Of a DNA stretch of 64,000 nucleotides, positions 63,101 through 64,000 are shown piece by piece (the first letter of the stretch is position 1; the number at the start of each line of letters is the position of its first letter). The DNA is from Pseudocercospora fijiensis CIRAD86 (taxonomy: Eukaryota > Ascomycota > Dothideomycetes > Mycosphaerellales > Mycosphaerellaceae). The notes beneath the pieces are model-generated. The model saw only the letters and a list, made by a program, of their open reading frames with translations. It was not told the DNA's origin and did not search any database. The stretch lies in the NCBI RefSeq assembly GCF_000340215.1, contig NW_006921538.1, positions 2,672,651-2,736,650 on the forward strand, in the 5' to 3' direction. The translations under genes and the position numbers were made by a program.

Positions 63101-64000
63101 ATCCGAGCGTTTTAATAATCGAAATATATTAGGCTATAACTAAGACTATAGTGCGAGCAGTAATGCTAACGTACATCTATTTAATTATTCGTAAGAACGT
63201 ATTAACTACGCCGTAGATTTAGAAACCCTAGAGTTCGAAGGAGCAGTATATATCTATAGACTAGGAATAGTTCGGTCCTAGAGACGGCTAGCTAGCCCTA
63301 GATTTAAGGCATTAGCTACGTAGACTAGTGGATTTGTACTATATATACTATTGGCGTCTTATACTCCGACGCCGCCTCTCGATACCTGCTAGGTTAATGT
63401 CTCTAAGCACTCTATAGATGCGATTACGGCCGACAATATTGTAACTCTAGCGCAGGTACTAGTAGAGATTTCGTCGTCCGTAGTTGTTAATTCTCTTACG
63501 TTGTAGCTCGGCCTATAGAATATCGTAGATGCCGAGCAGGTATTCCTATTCTGTACTCTTAGGGATTTGTTTATAAAGCTAAAGAGACCTCCTAATGTCG
63601 CGAAGCCGTCGGAGCCTAATATTAATACCGTCGTCTTAAAGATATCCTTAAGCTTCAGTATCGGATATCTACGTATAGTAGAAATAGAACTTAATACGTT
63701 CCTCGAGGATTGCGATATCGTATATATAGTAATTCGATGCTCGGTTCGGAGAGGTTACGCCCTATGTTTTTAGACGTAATCTGAATTAAGAAAGCCTAAT
63801 ACGTGTTTCGAAATTGTCGTAAAGTGTATTAATAATATCCTAATACGTCGCGCTACGGTCTATCCGAGTTTCTATCTAGGCTCTAGCGAAGTCAATATTA
63901 ATAGGGTAGCGACTAACTATTATAAACGAGTATTCGCGTAAGCTTCGAAGAGAGTGTCGAAGAGAGCTTAGTAATAACTAAATGCAACTTGTCTACACTA

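Larger units (their letters stand above)
41967..64000. repeat. RIP-mutated repeat tract, right arm
   Basis: Strong TpA enrichment and CpA/TpG depletion with dense in-frame TAG/TAA on both strands; no live gene supported. It differs from the left arm in containing few recognisable gypsy motifs and many tandem repeats, palindromes and decamer arrays, listed separately. Stretches without their own entry (for example 44,720-46,230, 46,320-48,900, 49,040-50,800, 53,220-54,360 and 56,880-59,490) hold mutated DNA in which I can name no product. Confidence 0.88.

Overview
The window comes from a filamentous ascomycete, most likely a Dothideomycete-type plant-associated fungus (inference). The evidence is short GT-AG introns of 49-72 nt, a fungal NRPS terminal module, a UstYa-family gene, a secreted Kex2-processed repeat peptide, and long repeat tracts with the signature of repeat-induced point mutation (RIP): CpA/TpG depleted, TpA enriched, CpG kept, and reading frames full of TAG/TAA where CAG, CAA or TGG would be expected.

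Layout. (1) 1-22,290 is a RIP-mutated transposon block. It holds a Ty3/gypsy retrotransposon (gag, zinc knuckle, protease, RT-RNase H and integrase are still readable through the stops) and a second long unrecognised decayed ORF. About 9.2 kb is present twice in direct tandem (about 2,394-11,577 and 11,578-20,777). (2) 22,294-41,077 is a gene island with normal base composition: a 5'-truncated NRPS terminal module (+), a broken unrecognised CDS (+), an intact six-exon UstYa/DUF3328 gene (-), a secreted repeat-peptide precursor (+), an NF-X1/FAP1-type zinc-finger protein (-), eIF3m (+), an unrecognised protein (+) and a sedolisin-family protein (-) that lacks two catalytic Asp residues. (3) 41,196-41,966 is a small element with terminal inverted repeats that has escaped RIP. 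(4) 41,967-64,000 is a second RIP-mutated, gene-free tract. It is rich in minisatellites, palindromes, a dispersed decamer motif, tRNA-like relics and decayed ORFs on the minus strand.

How the genes may work together. The most interesting unit is 26,367-30,531. A membrane-anchored UstYa-type protein with both HxxHC-type motifs (26,367-27,613) lies 2.4 kb from a divergently transcribed secreted precursor (29,982-30,531). That precursor carries eight near-identical 16-residue units, each ending in a KR Kex2 site directly after a Gly. This pairing is the hallmark of dikaritin-type fungal RiPP pathways, but the repeat has Trp and His as its only aromatic residues and lacks the Tyr/Phe of the characterised dikaritins. 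The NRPS remnant next door may be a relic of a separate secondary-metabolite locus destroyed by the repeats. The UstYa gene could instead have belonged to it, because DUF3328 proteins also occur in NRPS clusters such as that for cyclochlorotine. The genes from 31,346 to 36,763 are housekeeping and delimit the cluster on the right.
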